Source: Hirsutella rhossiliensis
Taxonomy: Eukaryota; Ascomycota; Sordariomycetes; Hypocreales; Ophiocordycipitaceae
Direction of reading: 5' to 3'
Assembly (NCBI RefSeq): GCF_020360975.1
Contig: NW_025408669.1
Location: forward strand, 3,658,001 to 3,722,000
Length of the DNA: 64,000 nucleotides
In this document: positions 1 to 13,430 of the stretch, one piece after another
Layout: each line of letters opens with the position of its first letter
Position numbering within the stretch: position 1 is the first letter of the stretch
The notes under the pieces: model-generated
Seen by the model: the letters and a program-made list of their open reading frames with translations, nothing else
The model's database searches: none
What the model was told of the DNA's origin: nothing
Position numbers and translations under genes: made by a program

Positions 1-544
1 GCAGGCCATGTCGGCTACGGCAAGAAGCATTGGCACTTTTTCGGCTTGTCGGGATAGTGACCTTCATAAGCCATCTCTCCCTCCATCTCTGTCGGCTTCA
101 TCCACTCAAGACTTGCGACGTCAATACATAGTCACACGGCTAACGGTGGCAAATTTACCCGTGTCATCGTTCGAAGCCTAGAATCACTGCGTGCATTGTC
201 GCCGTCATTGCGGGTTCTTGACCGATGTCAATTTCCCCCTGCATTTGCGACCCGAAACGGCAAACCTTGTGCCGGTAATTCGGCTGTAATATCCAGGAAC
301 TGGGGATCGATTTCATCGAGAACTACCGAGCATTCGTACATTTTCGACAACGAAACCGATTCGCTTCGGAGCTCCTTGTCTTTCGGCACCCACGACTGGA
401 AAAGCAGCAAACGGCTGTCCTGCAAGGAACCAACCAAAGGCCGGTTTTTGGGTTGCCTCGTCTGCGTAATCCGCATCTCTCTGCTCCGGCAAGTCGTGGT
501 CAGGGCTAGATGCTTTTCCTTGAGTCGCCAGGGAAGTAACGCAA
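1..544. other. Left edge, no gene recognised
   Basis: Short overlapping open frames occur on both strands, but none has a recognisable domain, a fungal splice pattern or a convincing start. It probably holds the 5' region of the methyltransferase gene that follows. Confidence 0.4.
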
Positions 545-1870
545 TTGGGCAATTCGCCCTACCGCTCGTCTTGGCCTGCCCTCATTGATCCAAGACGGGG
601 CGACGTGTTGCTAGATATCACCTCGCATTGGCTGTTGATCATCCAACCAGATGTCGGCTTGAGACCAGGGCGGCTTGACCTCGCTGCACACCGGCTTCAA
701 CACGAGATGGATTCCAGGCTTCCCGAGCCGCAAGAAGTCACCTCGGACTACGGCGACTCTATTACTACATCAGAGTTTACGTCGGACAATACAGTCCATC
801 CCTTGCATTTTTACGAGCATGGCAGGCAAAGCTCACCATCTACTGGTAGAGAAAATCATCGAAAAGGCTAACTGGTTTGAAGACGATATCAAGGCTTCAT
901 CCAAGGACGATATGGAATGCCAAACGACGACGCGGAGCAACTGAGAGAGGGCGTCAAGCACAAGCTCTATGTCGACTATATTCTCGGCGGGGGGCTGTTC
1001 CTTGCACCCATTGGAGACAACCCCCAGAAGATTGTTGACCTGGGTACGGGATTCGGCTTTTGGGCCTTGGACGGTTGGTGCAATTCCAGATGAGGCGTCT
1101 TCCAAGCCTAACGTTGCTCACAGTCGCCGAAAGATTCCCCAGCGCTCGTATCATTGGCACAGACTTGTCCCCCGTGCAGCCACATTGGACGCCGCCAAAC
1201 GTCGAGTTCCGAGTCGAAGATCTCGATGACGAGTTCCGCCCATGGACGAACATTTATCATGACGCCGACTTAATACACCTGAGGTTTTTGCTTCCGACAA
1301 TTCGCTGGCCTCGGACACTCCTACAAAGATGCTTAGAGTATGTCTCAGACGCCTCGAAATTGTCCCCTTCTGCGATGCCGTCTAACCACCGAGCCCAGGA
1401 ATTTGAAACCCGGTGGCTGGGCCGAGGTTCACGACATCGTGCCGGTGACCTTTTCGGATGACGGCACTGCTGGTGACGATCACCCAGTTCACGCCTTGTA
1501 CAGACTCATTGAGGGACCATTCTCCAGGTTGTACGGCTGGAATTTCCAAGTCCCAAGCGATGTGGCAGACATGCTGCGGGAACTTGGCTTTGTCAACGTA
1601 ACGGTGAGGCACAATGCGATTCCAATTGGCCGTTGGCACCACGAGCCGAGAATGAGGGAAATGGGAATGTTTACGCAGAGCCTCCTTTCTGATTGGGCGG
1701 TCACCATGCTTACCAGGCACGAAACGCTTGGACTCGACTCTGAGGGAGCCTACAGACTTGGACAATGCATTTTGGATGCGTTCAATAACCCCCAGATCCA
1801 TGCTCAGCACGATTGGATCGACGTCTGGGCCCAGAAACCGCCTCTGCAGGTCGCCCCCGACAATCCCTAG
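545..1870 (+). CDS. LaeA-like SAM-dependent methyltransferase
   Basis: Putative S-adenosylmethionine-dependent methyltransferase of the LaeA-like (Methyltransf_23) group, which often sits in or near secondary-metabolite loci; the substrate is unknown. Four exons are inferred: 545-845, 906-1073, 1124-1337 and 1399-1870, giving 384 residues. The introns (60, 50 and 61 nt) start GTAGAG, GTTGGT and GTATGT and each has a CTAAC branch site. After splicing, SAM motif I reads VDLGTGFGFWALDVAERFP (near residues 143-161), preceded by FLAPIGDNPQK and followed by IIGTDLSPVQP and NLKPGGWAE, all in family order. The acidic N-terminal motif DYGDSITTSEFTS is also typical of the group. The first exon start is the least sure part; the true start could lie in another upstream exon. 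No frameshift or stop is seen once introns are removed. Confidence 0.82.
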
Positions 1871-3849
1871 GTGGCCGACTTACCCTTTCAAGCTGAAGCT
1901 CTGTGTCTCGGATCTTGTGATTGAGACCAGGACGAGAGTGTTTTTCTGAAGCGCCAGAAGCAGTCTGGCTTGGCCTGGACGCTACGTCGCCAAAGGGCCT
2001 GGACCTTGAGATGCCCTCACTTGTCCTGTACGAGTCGTTTGTCGCGGTCTATCGCGCTGTCGAGCTTAGACACGGGAAAACGTTGGCAGTTAGTAAGCAA
2101 TTCACATCTATAGCAGCTCCGACTCGATTTCGGGGGCTCATATTGGTCATACGGACCTCAAACAGACCTCGAAGTGAAGATCGGAGACTGAGCCATCATC
2201 GGCACGTCAAAAACCGGGTTTGTCAAAGAGTCCTCGAGATCACAGGCCACAACGCTACTCAGATCCGCAAGGACCAACATCATCACCGAGCACGCATTCG
2301 AAATCGCAATCCATCTTGGAGGGAGAAGCAGGAAGAGGTGGAGGGGACGAAAAGTCGCTTCGGGGAGATTGGGGCTGGGATTGCTGCACGGAAATGCACG
2401 AGCAACAGACAAGCACGTCAGCCTCTGCTTGCGCGAAGCATCTGGCGAGGTGGAGCGAGTGGATCCCCAACAGCATTGCCATTTGCAGCAGTTCACTCTC
2501 GCGACGGAAGCTGAACGAACAGAATCCACGATCAAGTCTCGACACGCTTGCTAGGTTATCGGAGGCTGCGCAGCCGCAAGCTCGAGACCAAAGCGCGACT
2601 GCAACACTCTTTTGTCAACGGCAACAATGTTCTTGTCACCGATATGGCACCAGCAAGCTCTGCTAGAGCATTGTTTCTCCTGTCAGACCACATCGTGGCC
2701 TTCCTTCCCCTCACTTTCGGCGAGCAGTGTGGCCACGACGGTCGGCTAACTCCCCCATGGCGCTGGGCGAGTCCGCCGCTCTATGCCACGCAGCTTACGG
2801 GTCACTGCGCGGTACAACATGGCGAGTGTGAGAGCGTGCGACGCGAGCATGGACAGGGTCCCGGTTCATCGGGTGAGGGGCGCCAAGTTGACGCCAGGAT
2901 GTTGTAAAGAGTGGCGCCTAGTTGATGATACACTTGCTGGTTTTTGTGGATGGGCACGAAGGGAAACATAACAAGAGAGAAGTCCTTCTGGCAACCCATG
3001 TCAGGCTTGCAAGTACTGCACACGAAAAATGGGTGTCAAGAAGCCAATATTAAAGTTGGTGCCTTGTTAGACTGCCCAATAACCCATTTTTAGCGCCCGA
3101 AATCGTTACTTTTTGCGAATAGTTCAATGGTTCCCGGTAGAAGACTTGGAAACCAAAATCAAAGACAAAAAAAGGAATGACTGGATAAGGGATTCAACCT
3201 AGCGGATCGCTCCAGCAGAACGCTGAGACAAATTCGTTGCCTTGGGCAGGAAAGCTTGCACCCGGGTCTGCCGCCGTAACCACTTGGCCACCTTGCTCAG
3301 CGACTTGGATTTTGGCAACGAATTGAGCCACATGGAACGTGGATTGCGAGGGTTTGGGTGGACAAATTGGTTGATTCGAAGGCGGCGCCAAGCGGCCCGG
3401 CTGAAATCGTTTGAATTGCCGAATGGTCGATCAAAGCGGTTGAGCTTGCATGACTCGGGTATCTATAACTCGAAACTCTACTTGTTCTTGAAGCAATGGA
3501 TAGTTTTGTGGCCCTTCTGTCCTCGTGCTTTGCAGGCTGCGACCTGGGACAGTTGGCGATGGCGTGGCCGCTTTGTTTGTTTGTGGTCACTGCAGCGGCA
3601 CTTTGGGCGTCTTGGCGTACGACATCGACGTCACAGCCTGTCCTTCATATCGACGTAAAACATCCTAATGGTCAATGGTGGAAGTGATGGTAGAATATGA
3701 CCGAGAGCAGGCGAGGAAGCTGGGAGTGTGGTGCGGTTGTGGCAAGGGACGATCTCTGGCCTTGAAGCATTGTAACCTGTTAAGGGCATGGCCCAATAAT
3801 GATCAAATGCAACATTGGTCAGAGGTGGAGGCAAGTTAGCATGTCCTTT
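1871..3849. other. Intergenic, no gene recognised
   Basis: Several open frames of 60-200 codons overlap on both strands, but none shows a known domain or a frame that can be joined by fungal introns. It separates the methyltransferase from a protease relic and may be decayed sequence. Confidence 0.35.
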
Positions 3850-4297
3850 GTCCGCTCGCGTTCCTGAGGGCGACGTATTCGTTGCTATAGTCCATGTGGT
3901 TTTGGACGGGATCTTGACCAGGCTAACCCGGGAAGGAATCACGGCTGACGGGATGGCCTCATGGACGGCCGGGTTCCCCTGGCCAAACCCAGAGTCAGGG
4001 CCGTCAGGAAGGGTGGAATCCAGAATGAAGATGCCATCCGAGACCGGGTTAGATTTCATCAACTTGGTGGGGGGGCGTACTATCGTCGAGCCACTGAAAG
4101 GAGTCACCCAGCTTCAGAGTGTGCATGTTGAGGACGCTGTAGTCGCCCTTGTGGAGGGCCTTCTGCATGCTGTCGCGATTCCAGATGTGCTGACACTCGT
4201 CATTGACTGTCCGGTCCATATCTCCAAGGTTGAATGTGATGCCGGACAGTCTGAAGTTGTCATTCAAAACATGCAACTACATTTTGGTATTGTTATC
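3850..4297 (-). pseudogene. Relic of an M43-type secreted metalloprotease
   Basis: Read on the minus strand, this stretch carries broken parts of the same family as the intact protease at 31.5 kb. In order they are LHVLNDNFRL (matching QVLNDAFKP of the intact gene), DGIFILDSTLPDG, GQGNPAVHE at the start of the zinc motif, and DPVQNHMDYSNEY near the C terminus (matching DPIHNYMHYTSEY). The fragments lie in at least three frames, the HExxHxxGxxH motif breaks down after HE, and most sequence between the zinc motif and the DPVQNHMDYS block is missing. The N-terminal signal peptide region was not found. A splice donor that is GTACGT in the intact gene is ATACGT here. It cannot encode an active enzyme. 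Confidence 0.7.
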
Positions 4298-6100
4298 CTC
4301 GGGAGGGAGATAAAAGTCGGTCTCTCGCGATGGACTAGCGATACCAGACCTTGACCGCACGGCTTACGCTTAGAGACACTCGCCATGGAGGTGGATCTTT
4401 GGAGCTCCAGGGCCACGATCCGACTCATGAGTTGCATTGCATCACAGCGATGCCGCCCTCATTGGCAACCGTCAGCAGCATGCAGTAGCGCATGAGCGGC
4501 GTGGCGAAATGGCGCCAAGTATTTAATCAAGACGCTTCAGACATCAGCCAGACCTGCTCTGCACTCCTTCACAGTGGATAGCACTACCATTCTACAAACT
4601 AGTTTCATACGGCGTTTTCAAAATGTCACAGAAAGGAGGCACGTATCGAGTTCCATCTGGTACATATCTGGACCCCCTTTACCTCTATCAACTGCATGCC
4701 TAACAGCACTAGGAGCTGACGTTGTTTCGCGGTCCGAACCTTCTCCACAGGCTGCCGGCAAGGGTGATTCTGAGGAGTGAGAGGTTGTCACGAGCGCCGA
4801 CGCCAACAAGGGGACAAGTATGCAGACCAAGGGCGAATCGGCGCACTTTGGCATTCGACTTGGTTTCGGGAGATGGAAGTGGACACTGTTCAGCTTGGAT
4901 ACCAGCACCGAGAACAATGTTCGCCGTCGATCGGAGCCGAAAAAAGAAGACGGGCCGGCGAGACTAGAATGGCGATCTAAGTCCATCTCTTTTGGCAACG
5001 GCGGCATGAGAAGGGTTCCAGATGGGAAATATCAAGGCAAGAGTCACCAAGAGGCGTATTTAACCGTCGCCATTTGCAAAGAACGAAACCCTATGACTCT
5101 TCCCGAGTCTAGCTGGGAGCATAGTTGTAGGTATAGCGACCTTGCTTGGACCAATTTACCTCATTGAAAGCTGCTGTAGGCAGTTGCCAGCAAGTAGGCA
5201 TACACGTTCCTCATGACGCAGCTGTCATGACGTGCAGTCCTCCACTTGACAATCCCATATTTGTCACTGCAGTTGATCGCCAGCCAAGATGGTTGCAGAT
5301 ATAATACTGCAGCTATAGTAACAGCACCGTAGCGAAATGCAGTTGGTCGGTCGTCGTGACCGAGACAGTTGTATACGTTGTTCGGTAGATGTTCACGGGC
5401 TTCGCGTAATGCAGTTGGTCGTCGTAGCCGACTTGGCTGGAGATATGAAATTGCTCTCGCGTACCCAGTTGAGGAATCAGCACTTCTACGCAGGGTCAGG
5501 ACTGTGGCGGAGGTTTCTAAATAGACGAGGTAATTAGTTGTTACCTGTTATCGCTGCGGTAGGCTATCCGCCCCCAACTTGAGTCCTTTGGAGGAACACA
5601 CATAGTTTCCCCTTGCGGCCCACGAGGCATTTTCTGGCCGTCATTAGTCACATACGTCGTATGCGTCGTATTTGAATGGTTTATACCAGATACAATGGTA
5701 AGACCGGACACAATATGCGTATTCCTGTTCCTGCTGGATTACCAACCCTTTGGCATACGAAGTAACGTCAACACATACAGACCGATTCAATTTTATATAT
5801 CCGGTTCCCGAGTCTTTTCATTGCGCACACGCCATGCCCGCAGCTCTCGGATCTTGCTTATGCCCCTTTGTGGTTCTCCGATGAGACAAGCTAATGTCTA
5901 TAAGCCGGCCGCTGAAGAGCCCTGTCTGTACTGGTTCCTCGGGGCGCTAATGTATCAGCCACGGTCGGATATAATGGCTTACGGAGCTTTCTCGGCGCTC
6001 AGTCAGACGCAGTACAACTTAATAAACCCTCGGCGAGCCAAAGTCGAGACGAGAAAACCCCGCTCTGCAACTCGACCACCTCTTTTGCCGCCATGCAATC
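4298..6100. other. Intergenic, no gene recognised
   Basis: No coding frame could be supported on either strand. Two near-identical words beginning AATGCAGTTGGTCG occur near 5336 and 5406, a minor direct repeat. The 3' part must include the promoter of the methionine aminopeptidase gene. Confidence 0.35.
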
Positions 6101-7791
<1,691 letters not shown>

Positions 7792-7894
7792 TATTCGGTC
7801 CATTCCTGTCCTCCGCAGGGAGTCATATGACAGCCGAACTGAATTGGCCGTAACGGTTCAACACTCTAAGGCCGGACTTGGAATGCAACAGCAC

Positions 7895-7963
7895 TGGTTT
7901 CAACACCGTAGCAAGGCCGATTTCAACAATGCGGCAAGCTGGTTTCAACAACTCAGCAAGAGG
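7895..7963. repeat. Three imperfect tandem repeats, period 22-24 nt
   Basis: Units start at 7895, 7918 and 7940 and share TTTCAACA followed by a short variable part and GCAAG. They lie in the 299-bp space between the stops of the aminopeptidase and the Zn2Cys6 regulator genes. No coding or regulatory role can be read from the sequence. Confidence 0.6.
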
Positions 7964-8090
7964 AGTGGCTCAACGTATCGCTTAACGAGTGGATGGTGGT
8001 TTAAACAGCATTATCGCCAGTACTTGAAAATTACCAATCACTGCTTTTATCATAATCATGGTGGCATTCTGCGTCTCATCACATTTCAAG

Positions 8091-10580
8091 TCATCCGCTT
8101 CCAAACATGTTCGCTCCACCCGGGCCGCCAATACCACCCATCCCCCCCATGGGATTGCCAAACGGCCCAAAGTTGCCGAACCCCTGCAAGCCCCCTGCGT
8201 CCTGATATCCAGACACAAGGTACGACCAGTCCATGTCGCCTGTCTCCTGGGCCGGCCCGGCGTCCGGCGCCGTAGGTGGGGCCATGCCTGCACCCATCAT
8301 GGAATGGTCAACAGAGGGAGGGGTCATCATCGATGTGGCAGATTCGGAGTCGGCTGGGGTCAGGCCGAGCCCCTGCGAGCGCGGAAAGTCAACGGGTGCC
8401 TGCTCCAGGCTTGGGTCGTGGCGATTCTCTGCTCGTGCCTGGCGACGCTTTTCCGCGCGCTCGCGGAGAATGGTGATGAATCGTGGCTGGGTGACCTGCC
8501 TGCCATTGCTGAGCTGAGATGCCTCGTGGGCGTCCCACGCCTTGAGAAACAGGTTCCCGAACGCGGTGTGCATGGGGCTGTGCAGATTGCTGAGCAGGCC
8601 TCGGAGATTGTAGTTGGCGGCAATGGCATCCCAGGCACGTTCGACCAGGGGCCCCGATACGCGGTTCCGAAGCTCCTGCACGAGGAACATGTATGCCGGG
8701 AACGGGAAGTGGTGCATTGCGTACCATCTAAACGGCTGCAAGCTCTCGGACGATTGGACCACGTTATCATACTCAATCATCTGCGTAGCTTGCAAGGACA
8801 GACTATCGCGCTCGATTTCTTTGAGAGGCATCGCCTCGGCGTTGTGCATGCGGACGAGGAAGCCAATGACACGCATCTTGCACAGGTTTTGCCGCGTCAT
8901 GGTCAAGGTGAAGAAGTGAAGCGGGATCTTGGGGTCACACTGGGTAAGATATGTGCCTTCTATATGCGCACAGTAGCCATCGAGGGTGTAGGATGGAGAA
9001 TCCTGGCCGGCAATGCGGATGGTCGGGACAGGGGGCTTGGACGGCGTGCCTTGCGGGACCGGGCTGGCCTTTTCGGGGTTGTTCATCTTGAAGCTGTCTC
9101 GGTTGCTGTTGCTCGAGACGGCCATGGCAATCTCGATGCGGGTCAGGGCGAAGAGCATCTCTGTCGGCCCGCTGTGCGGCGTCGGCATGTCCTTGCCGTC
9201 CACATGCAGATCCGAGTCGTTGACATTGAGTGGTATCTTGCAGTCGCCGCCGCTGGAGAGGGCCGTGACAGTGGAGCCAGTCATTTCTCCTATTCGGCGG
9301 TCGTATCCGACTATTGTCCACCAGAGCCGGCGGCGTTGCTCAATTTCAAAGGGAGGCAGTCCAAAGGCACCCGGATCGCGGTGCAGACCCATCCGGTGTG
9401 CCATCCGGACCGCCATGCCGATGAGGCAGAACACCTGGCGAGGGTCGACGAACCACCTCACGGCGTACTAGTCACAATCAGCTCCCCGGCCTGAGCCACA
9501 TGGTCGACGGGCCTTACCAGGTAGAGCACGTAGGCCTGTAGACAAATAAAGTCGGTGTTACGCATAAAACCGGCGTTGAGCAGAGCCTGCTGCAGCGCCG
9601 CAAAGTAGCGGCCCAGCAATTCCTTTTTCGGTTCACCAAACATCTTTTCGACGACGGCCTCTTCCAAAGACGTGATGGCCATGACGTAGATGGCAAACAT
9701 GAGCGACTCAACGTTCTTGGGCGCCCTGTCCAGCCTCGATGTAGCCTCGATGATCTGGCCCTGCATCGTCGGCACGTGGGTGATCTTGAGGAGAGGATTG
9801 ATATTATCAATGTATATCTGCCACAGCTGAAGGATATGGATAGTGGAGGGATGAGCACCGGTGACGGACTCTGCTCGGCCCCCGATGACGAAGGGGAAGC
9901 CGTCTTGCTCGCCAAACATCTTGTCAAAGGCGCGATGGATGGTTGAGCCGTCAATGTCGTCCTCGGACGAGTCGTGGAGCAATTGCTCGCTCGCGCGGAA
10001 CTGGAACCCTGCGTCAATATGCATGAGACGAGAGGCGGATGCAGGCTCGGGTGACCACCGACTTCCTTGTGTAAAGAGAACCAAGAGCCGCGAGGTCTGT
10101 AACATGATGTTCAGCAAGCCAACCCGGGACAAGGGGTAGAACAGCTCACTTTTCATTTTGAGAGGCCGCCGAGGGAGACGCGCTGGCCTCTGGCGATGTC
10201 TTGAGGCCTTCAAAGTCATTCTCGAGCTCCTCAACGTCGTCCATATGCGGGCCATCGCTCCTGAGGTCGTGGCCAATGGCGTCGAATTTGACGCCGTGCT
10301 CGCTGAGGAGGCTTTCATACTTTTTGAGCCGGTCGACCAGGTCTCTCTCCTGCAGGCGCTTCTTGCGACGACGGGGCGGGGCGGGAGGTATGATCTTGCA
10401 ATCGACGCCGGCCTTGACGCAGTTGGCACAGGGTTTGTTTTTGTCGCAGCGGACCTTGCGCTGCTGGCAAAGCACACAGCTGGTGCCCCGAGTCAACTTC
10501 ATGGCCGAAGGGTCAGACTGCGGGCCCGAAACCGGACCGGAACCCGAACCGGGCGCAGAGGGGGTCGGCTCAGCAGACAT
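8091..10580 (-). CDS. Zn2Cys6 fungal transcription factor
   Basis: Nuclear DNA-binding regulator of about 783 residues. The Zn2Cys6 cluster is complete at C35, C38, C45, C51, C54 and C61, followed by a basic linker (RRRKKR) and a short coiled coil (LVDRLKKYESLL). The middle is a Fungal_trans domain, seen in HILQLWQIYIDNINPLLKIT, FVDPRQVFCLIGMAVRMAHR and RRRLWWTIVGYDRRIGE. The C terminus is glycine- and methionine-rich. Exons proposed: 10580-10150, 10061-9518 and 9467-8091. The second intron (9517-9468) is firm; it joins VLYL to YAVRWFVDP. The first intron starts GTGAGC, but its 3' site is less sure, and 10062 was chosen because it alone restores the frame without a stop. Target genes cannot be told from sequence; it is transcribed away from the transporter gene 1.1 kb upstream. 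Confidence 0.9.
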
Positions 10581-11704
10581 GTCTTATACAAAACGACTAT
10601 AGCATAGTAGCGTCATCGACAGCAGTCTGGCGAGGCAGCCGCGGGCGTTGGGGTCAGGGGAGCCGGATGCAGGGTGTGAGTGGCGTGATGCGTCCAGGGC
10701 CTGCGTCACAGAGGGGGTTATTGTTGCGTGGTTGGTGGTTAGGAGGGCGGACTTGTCAAGCTGCATGCACTCCCAGGGCCATGAGACGCGAGATTGTGAT
10801 CTATCGGGCTGTGGCCGCGGTGCAGAGCGCCATTCGTAGGGCTGGACCGGGCTTGGCAGACAAGTCTCGGACGCGGAACGGCTTGAGCTGCCCGGTTGGT
10901 GGATGGAGGGAGGTTCCTCTGCTCTTCAAGGACAGAAGTACGCGTGACCGGCCGTGCGCAAAGTGATGGAACAGTCGAGGTTCAGTTGCGGAGGTTTGAC
11001 AGCAGGCGAGGTGAGTCGTCGGCACGCAACGACGACGAGCGAACGCCGGACCACTGCCGGGCGTGAGTTGCTGAGAACGGGGGAGCTCTTCTGACCGAGA
11101 GCTTCTCTCGACACTCATCCAAGCCGCACCGTGGGACCTCGAGTCTTGCTCTGATGGTGTGGGTGCTTTGCGTGCTGATGCTGGAGCTGGATGCTGCAAG
11201 GCTGACGTCGGAGTCGGAGCAGCCCCTCTCGGTCCCGAGATCAAATACGGCAAGAGCTCACCGTCGGCCGTCGGCTAACAGCGTTGTCCCGAAAGGGAAA
11301 GGCTTGTTTTAGCGGCAACGGCTTCGCGGCTGGGTAACTGGGGGCAAAATGATGGCCGCTGTACTTTCCGAAGTCCCTCTTCCGTGACCGACGCCTCAGA
11401 CGACGAGGAGATGGTCCGATGCCCGTGCTCCCATACTCCCAGCACCCACGCCGCGCTGAACATTTCGAAGCCGAACCCGAGGAAGAAAGAAATGAATCAA
11501 GGCACGATGCTGGCCTATCTTCTCCCAGCCGCCCAGGGCATCCCGTGCTGAGCGCCTCTCATGGATTTAAATAACCCTCGAGGCGCCATCTCCTAGACAG
11601 GGTCGCCAAGGCTGTCTTTCATCTTTTGCTCTCATGCTCGATATCAGTACTGTAAAGTACTGCAGTCTCTTTATCGTATAAGTGGCTCTAAACGTGGCAC
11701 CAGA
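10581..11704. other. Shared upstream region of regulator and transporter
   Basis: The regulator (minus) and the MFS transporter (plus) are divergent and separated by 1.1 kb. No coding frame here could be supported. The space must hold both promoters; joint regulation is possible, but no binding site can be identified by eye. Confidence 0.4.
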
Positions 11705-13142
11705 TTGACGCCGCACATTTTGGTGACGACCCCCTTGGTGGCCATGGCTGTCACGCATGGCAAAGCCTGGAACAGAGGCCGAGAGCTCCTTGATCAAAGT
11801 AGCGACAGCACATCGGTCTCTTCAGCCAGTGCCCAGAAGGAACTCCATCAAGTACCGAACGCGACCTCAGGAAAGATGCCCCCAAGTTTCAATGCCGCCT
11901 CAACGCTGCCTTCACCCTCTCTCACACGTCAAGGTCCCACAAGCGCCGAACTTGCAGTAGAGAAGCCAATGCCTGCCGACACAGGTTCCCTGAGGGAGGC
12001 TGAGGAAAATTACAAGCCTAGAACTGCAAAGTTCTGGCTCGTCACCTTCTCGGCCTTTGTCTCCATGTTTCTCGTCGCCCTGGACCGCACCATCTTGTCG
12101 ACGGCCATTCCGCGAATCACCGACGACTTCCAGAGCTTGGGCGATATTGGCTGGTATGGCTCGGCTTACATGCTGACCACGTCCGCTTTCCAGCTGCTTT
12201 TCGGGAGGGTGTACCGCTTCTATGACCTTCGCTGGACCTTTCTTTGCTGCATCGTCGTCTTCGAGGCCGGGTCTGCCATTTGCGGCGCCGCCCCAACCTC
12301 CCCCGTCTTCATTGTCGGCCGGGCCATTGCTGGAGTGGGTTCGGCGGGCATCACGACCGGGTCCATGATGGTAATCATCCCCATGGTGCCTCTTCATAGG
12401 CGGCCCATGTTCCAATGTGAGTTCCCTGATGCTCTTATCCAAGCTGAAGACGCATGCTCATAGCGTGGTAGCTATTTTCGGCGTTCTCTTTGGCGTATCT
12501 TCCGTGGCAGGGCCCTTGATAGGCGGCGCTTTCACCAAGCGGGTGACTTGGAGATGGTGCTTCTACATGAATCTTCCTGTGGGAGCCGCTGCCTCCGTTT
12601 TTCTCTTCTTTTTCTTGCACGTATCCAAAGAGCCTCGGAAGCAAGTGCCGGTCAAGGAGCACATCATGCGACTGGATCCCCTCGGGACCTTCTTCTTCAT
12701 TCCCTCCGTCGTCTGCCTGGTCCTAGCTCTACAATGGGGTGGCTCCACGTACTCCTGGGGTAGCTGGCGCATCATCGTCTTATTTGTTGTGTTTGCGCTG
12801 GCCGCTATTGCCTTTGGTGGTGTTCAAGTCCTGATGCCAGAGACTGCGACACTGCCGGTACGGATCATCAAGCAGCAAACGATGCTGGCGTCGGCGTTTT
12901 TCATGTTCTTTCTCGCGGGCGGAATGATGCTCTGCGTCTACTATGTCCCCCTTTGGTGTCGGTATCTCACATGAGCTGCTTGTAGCCGGCATTTTCCGCT
13001 GACAACCTTGCTCAGTCCAAACTACCCACGGCATCGACCCGGTCAAGTCGGGTATATACACGATTCCCCTGGTCCTGAGCCTTGTTGTCGCCGCCATTAC
13101 GTCCGGGGTCGTCACCCAGCAAATCGGATATTACGTGCCGTC

Positions 13143-13147
13143 CATGC
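13143..13147. repeat. Target-site duplication CATGC, left copy
   Basis: CATGC lies directly before the left LTR and again directly after the right LTR at 18561-18565. A 5-bp duplication is normal for Ty3/gypsy integrases. Confidence 0.95.
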
Positions 13148-13382
13148 TGTCACGGGCTGTGCCCGGCTGGTGGACCCGGTTGTACCGGGTCCGGTGGGTC
13201 GTGCTCCGGTGGCAACACCGGCCCCGCTCCGCGGACCCAGAAGCTGCGAGAACATTCCGAGAAGGGCAATATAAGCTCGCACTCGAGGCTACGCCTCGAG
13301 TTCAGCTTCTTTCCTCCTTAGCTCTAGATAGACAACACCTAGGCACCTGCTTGTTGAATAAACTCCGGGCCAGCCTTTCACA
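13148..13382 (+). repeat. Left LTR (235 bp)
   Basis: Begins TGTCACGG and ends CTTTCACA. It holds two hairpins: ACCCGGT/ACCGGGT near the start, and a 9-bp perfect stem ACTCGAGGC/GCCTCGAGT with a 3-nt loop at 13281-13301. It also has the TATA box and the predicted RNA start. Confidence 0.95.
13270..13330 (+). promoter_or_regulatory. LTR promoter: TATA box and predicted RNA start
   Basis: TATAAG at 13270-13275 precedes AGCTCTAGATA at 13320-13330. The latter is the exact complement of the primer-binding site, so by analogy with self-priming elements the RNA 5' end is predicted at A13320. The start itself is inferred, not seen. Confidence 0.55.
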
Positions 13383-13393
13383 TATCTAGAGCT
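13383..13393 (+). other. Self-complementary primer-binding site
   Basis: TATCTAGAGCT lies directly after the left LTR and is the perfect 11-nt reverse complement of 13320-13330 inside the LTR. Elements of the Tf1/sushi type use the first 11 nt of their own RNA as primer rather than a tRNA, and the length and position fit that mechanism. Confidence 0.75.
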
Positions 13394-13430
13394 CCTTCTA
13401 AATACCGCAAGCTGCAGACTGCTCGTCAGG

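Noticed and set aside
8058..9494. Plus-strand open frame of 478 codons opposite the Zn2Cys6 regulator
   Set aside because: It is an antisense shadow of a GC-rich coding region; the minus-strand frame has clear family domains, and this one has none.
12417..12463. MFS first intron ending at TAG 12463
   Set aside because: Using that acceptor gives an immediate stop. The acceptor at 12471 keeps the frame and restores family sequence (MFQSIFGVLFG).
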